A DNA stretch of 64,000 nucleotides from Streptomyces aculeolatus (GTDB taxonomy: Bacteria > Actinomycetota > Actinomycetes > Streptomycetales > Streptomycetaceae), in assembly GCF_020400605.1 (NCBI RefSeq), contig NZ_JAINRD010000003.1:62001-126000 (forward strand), written 5' to 3'. Position 1 is the stretch's first letter. Each line of letters begins with the position of its first letter. Both the position numbers and the translations under genes were made by a program. Of the stretch, positions 32,274-40,870 are shown piece by piece. The notes under the pieces are model-generated. The model was given only the letters and a program-made list of their open reading frames with translations. It was not told the DNA's origin and did not search any database.

Positions 32274-34019
32274 GTGCTCCATACCGTCGACGGCGAGACA
32301 CCGGACCGCCCGCCCGCCGGCCGTTACCGGCCGCGCCTGGTGGCGGGCGTCGCGGCCGGGGCCGCCGCCGCGGTCTTCGGCCTCCTCTGCCTCGTCGGCC
32401 TGCTCGCGGGCGGTGACGACATACCCTCGGGGACCCGCGTGCTCGGCCTCGACATCGGCGGCCTGAGCCGCGCGGAGGCCCAGGCGAAGCTGGAGCGGAA
32501 CAGCGACCGGCTCGTACCGGAAACCCTGCGGATACGCATGGGCGACCAGCCCGGCGAACTCGGCACGGCAGCGGCGGGCATCACGGTGGACGCCGACGAG
32601 ACCGCGGCCGCCGCCGCACAGTCGGGTTCCGGCCCGCTGACCGTCATCGGCCGGCTCTTCTCCGGGGGCGGCGGCGACGTGGAGCCGGTGATCCGCGTGG
32701 ACGGGGAGAAGGGCCGCGCGGCGCTGACCGCCCTCGCCGAGTCGTACGACCGCAAGGTGCGGGAGGGCTCGGTCTCCTTCCACGGCGGCGAGGCCGCGGC
32801 CGTACAGCCGCGCGGCGGCAGGCAGCTCGACGTGGACGGGGCGCTGGCGGAGCTGGAGAACTCCGCCCCGGGCCGGGGGAGCGACCCGCTGCCGCTCCCG
32901 GTGCGCCGGGTCGAGCCCCGCGTCGGCGCCGAGGAGGTCGACCGGGCCATGGCCGGGTTCGCCGCTCCGGCCATGTCCGGGCCGGTCACGCTCACCGTCC
33001 CGGACGGCGGGGAGATAGCGATAGAACCGGCGGCGGTAGCCGGCCACCTCACGATGGAGCCGGACGCCTCGGAGAAGCTGACGCCCCGGCTCGACGGCCG
33101 CGGCCTCCTCGGCGAGTCCGAGGTGGCGGCCGCGGTCCGGGAGGCCACCGACGAGGCCGAGAACGCCCGGCTGGACTGGGACGGCGCGAAGGTCACGGTG
33201 GCCTCCGAGGGCAGTGCGGGACGCGAGATCACCCCCCGGGCGCTGTCGCGGGCGGTGCTGGAGCTGCTGCCCGAGGAGGGCGCGGACGCCCGTACGGGAC
33301 GGGTGGCCACCCGGGTCGTCCAGCCGGAGCTCACCGGCGAGAACGCCGGCCGGCTGGGCATCAGGGAGCAGATGTCGACCTTCACCGTCGAGTTCCCGCC
33401 GGCGCCGTACCGCACGCAGAACGTCGGGCAGGCGGCGAAGCTGATCGACGGCTCGGTGGTCATGCCCGGCGGGACGTGGAGCTTCAACGACACCGTGGGC
33501 GAGCGGACGGAGGCCAACGGTTTCGTGGAGGGCATCATGATCCTGGACGGCAAGTACACGCGGGCCACCGGCGGCGGGGTCTCCGCGGTGGCCACCACCG
33601 TCTTCAACGCCGCCTTCTTCGCGGGCGTCGGCTTCGAGGAGTACGGGGCCCACTCGTTCTACATCGAGCGCTATCCCGAGGGCCGGGAGGCGACCGTGGC
33701 CTGGGGCAGCCTCGACCTGAAGTTCAGGAACGACTCGGGCAACGCCATCTACGTCCGGGCCGGTGCCACGGAGGACTCCGTGACCATCTCCTTCCTCGGC
33801 ACCAGGAAGTACGACGAGATCGAGTCCGTCAAGGGCCCCCGGACCAACGTGCAGGAGCCGGGCAGCCGCAAGGGCGACGCGGCGGCCTGCGAGCCGCAGA
33901 CCCCGCTGGAGGGCTTCGACGTCGCGGTCGAGCGGATCTTCAAGTCCGGCGGCCGGGAGGTCGACCGGGAGACGTTCACCACCACCTACACCCCGCGCGA
34001 CAGCGTCACCTGCGACTGA
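32274..34019 (+). CDS. VanW-family membrane-anchored protein
   Basis: A 581-residue protein. GTG 32274 follows GAGGAG. A single N-terminal membrane helix (LVAGVAAGAAAAVFGLLCL) anchors a long extracytoplasmic part. Residues about 60-340 hold two repeats of the peptidoglycan-binding-4 type (VLGLDIGGLSRAEAQAKL; later GREITPRALSRAVLELL). The VanW domain is at about 365-510 (GTWSFNDTVGERTEANGF, GGGVSAVATTVFNAAFFAG, HSFYIERYPEGREATV). The family is linked to cell-wall metabolism by domain association only. The C-terminal 60 residues carry two Cys that may pair. It converges with the nuo cluster. Confidence 0.88.
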   Translation: MLHTVDGETPDRPPAGRYRPRLVAGVAAGAAAAVFGLLCLVGLLAGGDDIPSGTRVLGLDIGGLSRAEAQAKLERNSDRLVPETLRIRMGDQPGELGTAAAGITVDADETAAAAAQSGSGPLTVIGRLFSGGGGDVEPVIRVDGEKGRAALTALAESYDRKVREGSVSFHGGEAAAVQPRGGRQLDVDGALAELENSAPGRGSDPLPLPVRRVEPRVGAEEVDRAMAGFAAPAMSGPVTLTVPDGGEIAIEPAAVAGHLTMEPDASEKLTPRLDGRGLLGESEVAAAVREATDEAENARLDWDGAKVTVASEGSAGREITPRALSRAVLELLPEEGADARTGRVATRVVQPELTGENAGRLGIREQMSTFTVEFPPAPYRTQNVGQAAKLIDGSVVMPGGTWSFNDTVGERTEANGFVEGIMILDGKYTRATGGGVSAVATTVFNAAFFAGVGFEEYGAHSFYIERYPEGREATVAWGSLDLKFRNDSGNAIYVRAGATEDSVTISFLGTRKYDEIESVKGPRTNVQEPGSRKGDAAACEPQTPLEGFDVAVERIFKSGGREVDRETFTTTYTPRDSVTCD

Positions 34020-34046
34020 CCCCGCGCCGGGCGCCGCGGCCGCCGC

Positions 34047-35483
34047 TCAGCGGGCGAGCGGGCCGCCGAGGAGGTCCAGGACCGGTCCCGCGCCGACGCC
34101 GAGGGCGACGGAGGCGGCGGCCGCGGCGTACGCGGTCAGGGCCGCGGGCCGGACGAGCGGCCCGGGCCCCGGCCCGCCGGCGGTGGCGAACGCCGGGCGG
34201 ATCCAGCGCAGGTAGTAGAAGAGGGAGGCGACGGTGTTGGCCGCGGCGAGGACGGCGAGCCAGGCGTAGCCGCCGTCGAAGGCCGCGGTGAAGACCTCCA
34301 GCTTGCCGAGGAAGACGGCGGTGGGCGGGGTGCCCAGCAGCCCGAGCAGGCAGACGGCGAGGCTGAGCGCGAGGCCCGGGTGCGCGCGCAGCAGGCCGCG
34401 GTAGCCGGCGAGGGTGCGGGCACCGGGCAGGGCGCAGACGACGGCGAAGGCGCCGAGGTTCGTCACGGCGTAGCCGGCGAGGTAGAACAGCAGCGCCCGC
34501 TGGGCCTCGTCGGCGCGGGTGGCGACCGCGACGGGCAGGAGCAGGTAGCCGACCTGGCTGACGGTGGAGTAGGCGAGCAGCCGTCTGACGTCGGTCTGGA
34601 AGAACGCGGCGAGGTTGCCGAGCGTCATGGACGCGGCGGCCAGCACCGCGACCAGTTCGTCCCAGGGCATCCGGGTGCCGGCGAGCGGCACCGCGGCCAG
34701 CCGGTGGAGCGCGGCGAGGGCGCCGACCTTGGGCAGGGTGGTGAGCAGTGCGGCGGCGGGCGGGCTGCTGCCCTCGACGGCGTCGGGCACCCAGAAGTGG
34801 CCGGGTACGGCGCCGGTCTTGAAGAGCAGCCCGGCCAGCAGCCCCACGGTGCCGGCGGTGACGAGGACGGCCGGGGCGCGGGGCAGTTCGCCGCCGAGTG
34901 CGGGGTACGCGCTGGCGCGCCCGGCCGCGTACAGCACGGTGATGCCCGCGAGCATGACGACGCCGAGCAGGGCGCCGGTGACGAAGTACTTCAGTGCCGC
35001 CTCGGTGCCGGGCGCGTCCTTGCGGAAGCCCGCCAGGGTGTACGAGGGCACGCTCGCCAGCAGGTACGCGGCGGCGAGCAGCAGCAGGTCCTGGGCGCCG
35101 GCGAGCATCAGGGCGCCGAGGGCGGCGAGTTGGACGAGGACGTGGAACTCGCTCTCGCGCGCGTCGCCGCGGAACGGGGCGAGGCCGAGGAGCAGCACGA
35201 CCGCGGTGCCGGCGAGGATGACGACGCGGCCGGTCGACGTCACGGCGTCGACGGCGAAGGCCCCGTCGAAGGCGGCCGTGGGCCCGCCGCCGGCCGCCGC
35301 CCGGCGGATCGCGGCCGCGATCCCCGCCGCGCACGCCGCCAGGCCCAGCGCGGCGACCAGCCACTGCCGCCGCCGCGGCAGCCAGGCGCCGAGCAGCAGG
35401 CCGAGCACGGCGGAGCCGGCGAGGAGCACCTCGGGCAGCAGGTCGAGCGGGTTCTCGTTCATGCCGCCCGTCGTCCCGGTCAT
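34047..35483 (-). CDS. nuoN: NADH dehydrogenase-like subunit N, second nuo cluster
   Basis: A 478-residue antiporter-like membrane subunit with about 14 helices. Conserved features: the Lys region AALKYFVTGALLG, LLFKTGAVPGHFWVPDAVEG, and FFQTDVRRLLAYSTVSQVGYLLL. It is the last gene of the cluster. ATG 35483 overlaps the NuoM stop by 4 nt; ATG 35462 is an alternative. Proton translocation is expected of the family, but the cluster lacks the NADH-binding arm. Confidence 0.92.
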   Translation of the reverse strand: MTGTTGGMNENPLDLLPEVLLAGSAVLGLLLGAWLPRRRQWLVAALGLAACAAGIAAAIRRAAAGGGPTAAFDGAFAVDAVTSTGRVVILAGTAVVLLLGLAPFRGDARESEFHVLVQLAALGALMLAGAQDLLLLAAAYLLASVPSYTLAGFRKDAPGTEAALKYFVTGALLGVVMLAGITVLYAAGRASAYPALGGELPRAPAVLVTAGTVGLLAGLLFKTGAVPGHFWVPDAVEGSSPPAAALLTTLPKVGALAALHRLAAVPLAGTRMPWDELVAVLAAASMTLGNLAAFFQTDVRRLLAYSTVSQVGYLLLPVAVATRADEAQRALLFYLAGYAVTNLGAFAVVCALPGARTLAGYRGLLRAHPGLALSLAVCLLGLLGTPPTAVFLGKLEVFTAAFDGGYAWLAVLAAANTVASLFYYLRWIRPAFATAGGPGPGPLVRPAALTAYAAAAASVALGVGAGPVLDLLGGPLAR

Positions 35484-36997
35484 CGGGCGACGAGTTCCAG
35501 GACGGTGCGCGAGAACGGCTCGACGACGTCGAGCACGAAGCGGGGGAAGACGCCGAGCACGACGGCGAGGGCCAGCAGCGGGACGATCGCCGCCGCCTCG
35601 TGCGCGCGCAGGTCGGGGAACGGCCGCGGCGTACCGGGCGAGTCGGGCAGCCGCAGCGGGCCGAGGAACATCCGCTGCAGGGCCCGTACCAGCAGCGCGG
35701 CGGTCAGCAGGATGCCGGGCACGGCCAGCGCGGTCGCCACCGGGCGCGGGCCGAGGCTGCCGGCCAGGATCTGGAACTCCGCGATGAAGCCGGAGAACCC
35801 CGGCAGCCCGAGGGAGGCGAAGACGGCGACGCCGGTGAGCGCGGCGAAGGCCGGGGCGCGGGCGGCGACGCCGGAGTAGGCGTCCATGGCGTAGGTGCGG
35901 CCGCGTTCGTGGAGCACGCCGGCGAGCAGGAACAGCGCGCCCGTCAGCAGCCCGTGGCTGACCATCTGGTACGTCGCGCCGGTCACGGCGAGCCGCCGGG
36001 CGGCGGCCGTGTCCGCGCCGAGCGCGGCGGCGGCGCCGAGGGCCAGGAGGATGTAGCCCATGTGGTTGACCGAGGTGTACGCGATCATGCGCTTGAAGTC
36101 CGTCTGCGCCAGGGCCACCAGCGCCCCGTAGAGCACGGAGACGACGCCGACGGCGACGAAGGCCGGGGCGTACGTGCGCCACGACTCGGGCAGCAGCGGC
36201 ATGGCGATGCGCAGGAACCCGTACGTGCCCATCTTCAGCAGCACCCCGGCCAGGATCGCCGAGCCGGCCGCCGGGGCCTCGGTGTGGGCCGGCGGCAGCC
36301 AGGTGTGGAACGGCACCGTCGGCGTCTTCACGGCCAGGCCCAGGCCGACCGCCAGCAGCACCAGGGCGCCGTAGCCGGACCGGCCCGCGAGCGGGTTCTC
36401 CCCGGCCAGCGCGACGATGTCGAACGTGTGCGGGTCGGCGGCGAGATAGAGGCCGATGAACCCGAGCAGCAGCGCGAGCGAGCCGGCGAAGGTGTAGAGG
36501 AAGAACTTCTGCGCGGCGCGCGCGGCGCCCGGGTGGCCCCAGCCGGCGATGACGAAGTACATCGCGACGATCGACAGGTCGAAGAAGACGAAGAAGAGGA
36601 TGAGGTCGAGCGAGGCGAAGAGGCCGAGGCAGGTGGTCTCCAGGAAGAGGAACAGGGCGGCGAACTCCCGCACCCGGCGGGTCTCGCGCAGCGCGTACAG
36701 CGCGCAGGCCGGGAAGAGCACGGCGGTCAGCGCCAGCAGCGGCAGCGACAGGCCGTCGACGCCGACGTGGTAGCCGATGCCGGCGCTGGGGATCCAGCGG
36801 GCGTGCGTCTCGTACTGGATGCCGCCGCCGTGGTCGTAGCCGGTCCACAGCGCGACGGTCAGCGCGAGGACGGCGGCGGAGACGGCGGCCCAGGTGAGCA
36901 GGAAGACCCGGCGGCCGGCGGCGCGCGGCAGGCACAGCAGCGCGGCGGCCGCGGCGGCGGGCAGGAAGACGAGGGCCGTGAGCACGGGGGCGGTCAC
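35480..36997 (-). CDS. nuoM: NADH dehydrogenase-like subunit M, second nuo cluster
   Basis: A 505-residue membrane subunit. Family motifs: GVDGLSLPLLALTAVLFP, FFDLSIVAMYFVI, AQKFFLYTFAGSLALLLGF, KTPTVPFHTWLPPAHTEAP, LLKMGTYGFLRIAMPL and DFKRMIAYTSVNHMGYI. Both ends overlap neighbours (GTGA with NuoL, ATGA with NuoN). The motif set appears complete, so it is probably a functional antiporter-like subunit. Confidence 0.95.
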   Translation of the reverse strand: MTAPVLTALVFLPAAAAAALLCLPRAAGRRVFLLTWAAVSAAVLALTVALWTGYDHGGGIQYETHARWIPSAGIGYHVGVDGLSLPLLALTAVLFPACALYALRETRRVREFAALFLFLETTCLGLFASLDLILFFVFFDLSIVAMYFVIAGWGHPGAARAAQKFFLYTFAGSLALLLGFIGLYLAADPHTFDIVALAGENPLAGRSGYGALVLLAVGLGLAVKTPTVPFHTWLPPAHTEAPAAGSAILAGVLLKMGTYGFLRIAMPLLPESWRTYAPAFVAVGVVSVLYGALVALAQTDFKRMIAYTSVNHMGYILLALGAAAALGADTAAARRLAVTGATYQMVSHGLLTGALFLLAGVLHERGRTYAMDAYSGVAARAPAFAALTGVAVFASLGLPGFSGFIAEFQILAGSLGPRPVATALAVPGILLTAALLVRALQRMFLGPLRLPDSPGTPRPFPDLRAHEAAAIVPLLALAVVLGVFPRFVLDVVEPFSRTVLELVAR

Positions 36998-39009
36998 CTC
37001 ACGAGGACGAAGACGGCGGCGAGGACGGTGAAGGCCGCGACGGCCTGGGCGAGGTAGGCGTGCAACTGGCCGGTCTGCGGGCGGCGGGCGAGCCGGCCCA
37101 GGGCGCGGCTCGCGGCGCCGACCGCCTCGACGGCGCCGTCGACGGCCGCCTCCGCGCCGCGGTCGACGCCGCCGGCGAACCGGACGGTGCCGCGGGCGAG
37201 GCCGTCGACGCCGCGGTCGAGTACCCGGTCGTCGAAGGCGGCCAGCGCGGCGGCGAGGCGCAGCACGGGGCGGACGAGGAGGGCGCGGGCGGCGGCCTCC
37301 ATGCCGAGCCAGCCGGCGAAGGGGGCGGTGAGGCCCGCGGGGAGGTGGCCGCGGCGGCCGGAGCGGGCCCACGTGGCGGCGGACGCGGCGAGGGCGAGGG
37401 CGGCGGTGAGCGCGAACTCCCAGGCGTACGGGGCGGCTTCGCCGCGTGCGCCGATCCGGTCGGCGACGGCGGCGCGGGGGCCGGGCAGCGCGAGGGCGGC
37501 CAGGGCGGCGACGGCGAGGGCGAGCACGGCGAAGGACAGCGCCTCGGGGACGGGGAGGGCCCGGGGGCCGCGTCCCGGCGGCCCGGACCCGGCGCCGCTC
37601 CGCGGGGCCGGCGCTTCCACCGGAGTCTCCGTGGGCGTATCCGTGGACGTGTCCGTCGGTGCTTCCGCGGGGGCATCCGTCGGCGTTCCCGCCCGTGGTT
37701 CCGTTGCCGTTTCCGTGGGCGGCGCGGCGGTTCGGCGGGGTACGGGTCCGGGCGGATGCCACACGTACCACAGGGCCTTGACGGCGTAGACCGCCGAGAC
37801 CACGGCCGCCGCCAGGCCCGCCGCGTACAGCGCGGGGCCGTACTCCAGCGCCCCGGCCAGCAGCAGGTCCTTCGCGGCCCACAGCGACAGCGGCGGCACC
37901 CCGGCGAGGCCGAGGGCGGCCACGGTGAACGCCGCCCCGGCGACGACGTTCCGCCCGGCGGCGCCGCGCAGCGCGGGCAGGGTCCCGGCGCCGAACGCCG
38001 TCAGCCAGAAACCCGCGACGAGGAACGCCAGGCTCTTCGCCGCGGCGTGCGCGAGGAGTTGCAGGGTGCCGCCGGTCGTCGCGCCCACCCCGGCGGCGAG
38101 CACCATGAAGCCGATCTGCGCGCAACTGGACGCGGCGAGGAGCTGCTTGAGGTCGCGCTGCGCCACCGCGACCAGGCCGAGCACGAGCGCGGTCGCCGCG
38201 CCCGTCCAGGCCACGGCGTCGTCGCCCCAGCCGGAGACGGCGAGCAGCGGCTGCACCCGGAGCAGCAGGTACGCGCCGGCCACGACCATCGTCGCGGAGT
38301 GCAGCAGCGCCGAGACGGGGCTCGGGCCCTGCATGGCCCGGGACAGCCAGAAGCTGACCGGCAGTTGGGCCGACTTGCCCAGTGCCGCGGCGAGGACGCC
38401 CGCGGTCAGCAGGTGCAGCCAGGGGGCGGGCACCTCGTGCAGCCGGTCGAGGTCCAGCCCCGTCGCCCGGCCGCCGGCGAGGGCCGCGCCGGCGGCGAGG
38501 TACAGCCCGAGGTCCGCGGCCCGGGTCGTCACGTACGCGACGCCCGCCGCCTCGGCCCGTACCGGATCGCGCCACTGGAAGCCGATGAGCGCCCAGGAGG
38601 TGGCGCCCATGAACTCCCAGCCCATGAGCAGCGCCGGCAGGGCGGTCGCGGTGACGGTGACCAGCATGGCGCCGCAGAACAGCAGCATGAGGCCGAAGAA
38701 GCGGGCGCGCGGCTCCCGGGCGCCGGCGCCGGCGGCGCTGGAGACGAGCACGGCCAGGGTGACGGCGGCGACGGCCACCGCCATCGGCCCGGACAGCCCG
38801 TGCGCGCCGAGCCCGAACGGCAGTCCCGCCAGCAGCGGCACCTGCGTCTGCGGCCGGGCCGCGGCGACGGACACGGCAGCCACGAGCGTGGCGGCGGAGG
38901 CCGTGACGGCGACGGCGGGCGCGTACCGGTCGGCCCGGCGCCCGGCCGCGGCGAGCAGCGCACCGGCGGCGAGCGGCACGGCGACCAGCGCCCAGAGGGC
39001 CGCGCTCAC
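36994..39009 (-). CDS. nuoL: NADH dehydrogenase-like subunit L with a Thr/Pro-rich insertion
   Basis: A 671-residue membrane subunit. Conserved: LLMGWEFMGATSWALIGF, KSAQLPVSFWLSRAMQGPSPVSALLHSATMV, DLKQLLAASSCAQIGFMVLA and HAAAKSLAFLVAG. Between the helices near residues 420-465 is a low-complexity Thr/Pro/Glu/Ala segment (TPTDAPAEAP, TDTSTDTPTETP) coded by a degenerate repeat at about 37615-37735. The C-terminal amphipathic and anchoring helices expected of NuoL follow. Start GTG 39009 overlaps the NuoK stop. Confidence 0.92.
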   Translation of the reverse strand: MSAALWALVAVPLAAGALLAAAGRRADRYAPAVAVTASAATLVAAVSVAAARPQTQVPLLAGLPFGLGAHGLSGPMAVAVAAVTLAVLVSSAAGAGAREPRARFFGLMLLFCGAMLVTVTATALPALLMGWEFMGATSWALIGFQWRDPVRAEAAGVAYVTTRAADLGLYLAAGAALAGGRATGLDLDRLHEVPAPWLHLLTAGVLAAALGKSAQLPVSFWLSRAMQGPSPVSALLHSATMVVAGAYLLLRVQPLLAVSGWGDDAVAWTGAATALVLGLVAVAQRDLKQLLAASSCAQIGFMVLAAGVGATTGGTLQLLAHAAAKSLAFLVAGFWLTAFGAGTLPALRGAAGRNVVAGAAFTVAALGLAGVPPLSLWAAKDLLLAGALEYGPALYAAGLAAAVVSAVYAVKALWYVWHPPGPVPRRTAAPPTETATEPRAGTPTDAPAEAPTDTSTDTPTETPVEAPAPRSGAGSGPPGRGPRALPVPEALSFAVLALAVAALAALALPGPRAAVADRIGARGEAAPYAWEFALTAALALAASAATWARSGRRGHLPAGLTAPFAGWLGMEAAARALLVRPVLRLAAALAAFDDRVLDRGVDGLARGTVRFAGGVDRGAEAAVDGAVEAVGAASRALGRLARRPQTGQLHAYLAQAVAAFTVLAAVFVLVR

Positions 39010-39311
39010 CCCTTCAGCTCCGCGGCGTCGTCGGTCATGTCGACCTCGCGGGTCCGGAAGAGGGCCGTGACCACGGCGAAGCCGACGGCCATCTCCACCG
39101 CCATCACGGTGACGGCCAGCACGACGAGCACCTGCCCGTCGGTGGCGGCGGGCGCGACGAAGCGCCAGACCGCGGCGGCGGCGAGGATGACGCCGCCGAG
39201 CATCAGCTCCAGGCCCATCATCAGCATCACGACCGACTGCTGGGAGAGGGCGCCGAAGAGCCCGACACAGAAGAGCGCGGCGGCCACCAGCAGAACGGGC
39301 TCCAGCGTCAC
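39006..39311 (-). CDS. nuoK: NADH dehydrogenase-like subunit K, second nuo cluster
   Basis: A 101-residue protein with three membrane helices. The conserved Glu residues of NuoK are in MLMMGLELMLGGVILAAA and VTVMAVEMAVGFAVVTALF. The length is standard. GTG 39311 overlaps the NuoJ stop by 4 nt. Confidence 0.93.
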   Translation of the reverse strand: MTLEPVLLVAAALFCVGLFGALSQQSVVMLMMGLELMLGGVILAAAAVWRFVAPAATDGQVLVVLAVTVMAVEMAVGFAVVTALFRTREVDMTDDAAELKG

Positions 39312-39871
39312 CGGCGCGCCCCCGGACGTACGGGGTCGGCGGGGCGGCGGGCGCGCAGGTCGTCGCCGAAGCGGTCGTAGCGGCCGCGGCCGGTGGCGAG
39401 CACGACGGTGGCGACGATGGTGGTGAACAGGGCGAGGCCCAGCGTCATCATCGTCAGCATGTGCGGGCCCATCAGCGACTCGCCCAGCGCCATCGTCGGG
39501 TCGTCGTCCGGCCGGCCCCGCCGCCGCGGCCAGGGGGCGAGCAGGATGCCGGCGGCCAGCAGGGCGAAGACCCCGGCGCAGATCGCGGCCGCGCCCCGCT
39601 TGTTGTGGAGCATCGACATGGGCATCAGCCCGGCCGGGTTCATCATGAACATCACCATGAACACGGCCATGAGGGCCATCTCGATCGTCATCATGAGGAT
39701 GACGACCACGCCCAGGTAGTCGAGGCCGAGCCGGATGACCAGGCCGCCGACGCAGAGCAGGGACAGCAGCAGCGCGTACGTCGCACGTGCCATGGAGTCG
39801 AGGCGGAAGACCATGGCCCCGCTCGCGACGGCCGGGACGGCGAGGACCCAGAACACGGCGTCATCGGGCAT
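39308..39871 (-). CDS. nuoJ: NADH dehydrogenase-like subunit J, second nuo cluster
   Basis: A 187-residue protein with about five membrane helices: FWVLAVPAVASGAMVFRL, ATYALLLSLLCVGGLVIRLGLDYLGVVVILMM and MLTMMTLGLALFTTIVATVV. A Met-rich helix (MALMAVFMVMFMMNPAGLMPMSM) is notable. ATG 39871. The gene follows NuoH after only 63 bp, so NuoI, which sits between H and J in standard operons, is missing. Confidence 0.9.
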   Translation of the reverse strand: MPDDAVFWVLAVPAVASGAMVFRLDSMARATYALLLSLLCVGGLVIRLGLDYLGVVVILMMTIEMALMAVFMVMFMMNPAGLMPMSMLHNKRGAAAICAGVFALLAAGILLAPWPRRRGRPDDDPTMALGESLMGPHMLTMMTLGLALFTTIVATVVLATGRGRYDRFGDDLRARRPADPVRPGARR

Positions 39872-39934
39872 CGCGCCGGACTCCTTCCACCATGGGCCGG
39901 GCGGCCTCCGGCCGGGCCCGCGTCGGCCGGGACC

Positions 39935-40870
39935 TCATCGGCCGAGGACCACGACGGCGACGACCAGGGCCTGCACCAGGGTCAGCGGCACGAGCACCGC
40001 CCAGGCGAACTCCATGTAGCGCTCCATGCGCAGCGCCGGCAGCAGCCGCCGCCCGGCGACGAGCAGGCCGAGCACCGCGGCCGTCTTCAGCAGCGTCCAC
40101 GCCCACGCCGGCAGCCACGGCCCGTAGCCGCCGCCGAGGAACAGCGGCACGCTGAACCCGGCGGTGACCACCAGCAGCAGCCACCGGCCGGCCAGCAGCA
40201 CCAGCCGGTCCACGCCCGCGTACTCGGCGGCCGCGCCGCCCGCCGCGTCCCGCCCGAGGGGGTGGTCGAACGGGCCCCAGAAGGCCATCGCCAGCGCGCT
40301 CAGCAGATACACGGCGAACGCCGCCGGCATCCACACCGCGAACCACAGCCCCCGCTGCGCCGCCACCACCTCCCCGACGCGCAGCGACTCGGCGCCCAGC
40401 GCCGCGGTGGTGAGCGCGAACATGTGCGGCAGTTCGTACGCCATGCCCTGGGCGAGGAAGCGGTAGCCGCCGATCAGCGACAGCGCCGAGTTCGGCCCCC
40501 AGCCGGCCAGCCACACCGCCGCCCACGCCAGCACCTCCATCGCGTTGAACCACACCACGCCGACGACCGGATCCGTGACGGCCCGAAACCCCCACGGGAG
40601 CACGGCGCCGGCGAGCACGGCGGCGACGGGCACGAGGGCGATCCCGAGCCGGCCGAGCCACGGATCGCCCGCGGCCGTACGCCTCGGCTGCTGGCCCAGC
40701 ATCCGCAGCCCGGCGTGCAGCGGTGCCGGTGCGGCGCGCAACGGGCGGCCGGAGCGGCCCCGTTCGGCGGCCGCGGCCAGCACGGCGTCGAAGCCGGCGA
40801 CGACGGCCGCGGCGGCGGCGAGGGCGAACGGCAGCAGCACGACGGCCCACACGGGCGCGGTGTCAGCCAT
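39935..40870 (-). CDS. nuoH: NADH dehydrogenase-like subunit H, second nuo cluster
   Basis: A 311-residue protein with about eight helices. Recognisable NuoH features: PLHAGLRMLGQQPRR, SLIGGYRFLAQGMAYELPHMF, and AGVDRLVLLAGRWLLLVV where standard NuoH has a conserved acidic stretch. The quinone-site loop is weaker than in standard NuoH, consistent with a divergent complex. ATG 40870 overlaps the upstream gene by 8 nt. Confidence 0.88.
   Translation of the reverse strand: MADTAPVWAVVLLPFALAAAAAVVAGFDAVLAAAAERGRSGRPLRAAPAPLHAGLRMLGQQPRRTAAGDPWLGRLGIALVPVAAVLAGAVLPWGFRAVTDPVVGVVWFNAMEVLAWAAVWLAGWGPNSALSLIGGYRFLAQGMAYELPHMFALTTAALGAESLRVGEVVAAQRGLWFAVWMPAAFAVYLLSALAMAFWGPFDHPLGRDAAGGAAAEYAGVDRLVLLAGRWLLLVVTAGFSVPLFLGGGYGPWLPAWAWTLLKTAAVLGLLVAGRRLLPALRMERYMEFAWAVLVPLTLVQALVVAVVVLGR

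Noticed and set aside
32324..33607. 427-codon minus-strand frame opposite the VanW gene
   Set aside because: Ser/Pro/Arg-rich antisense shadow without start signal.
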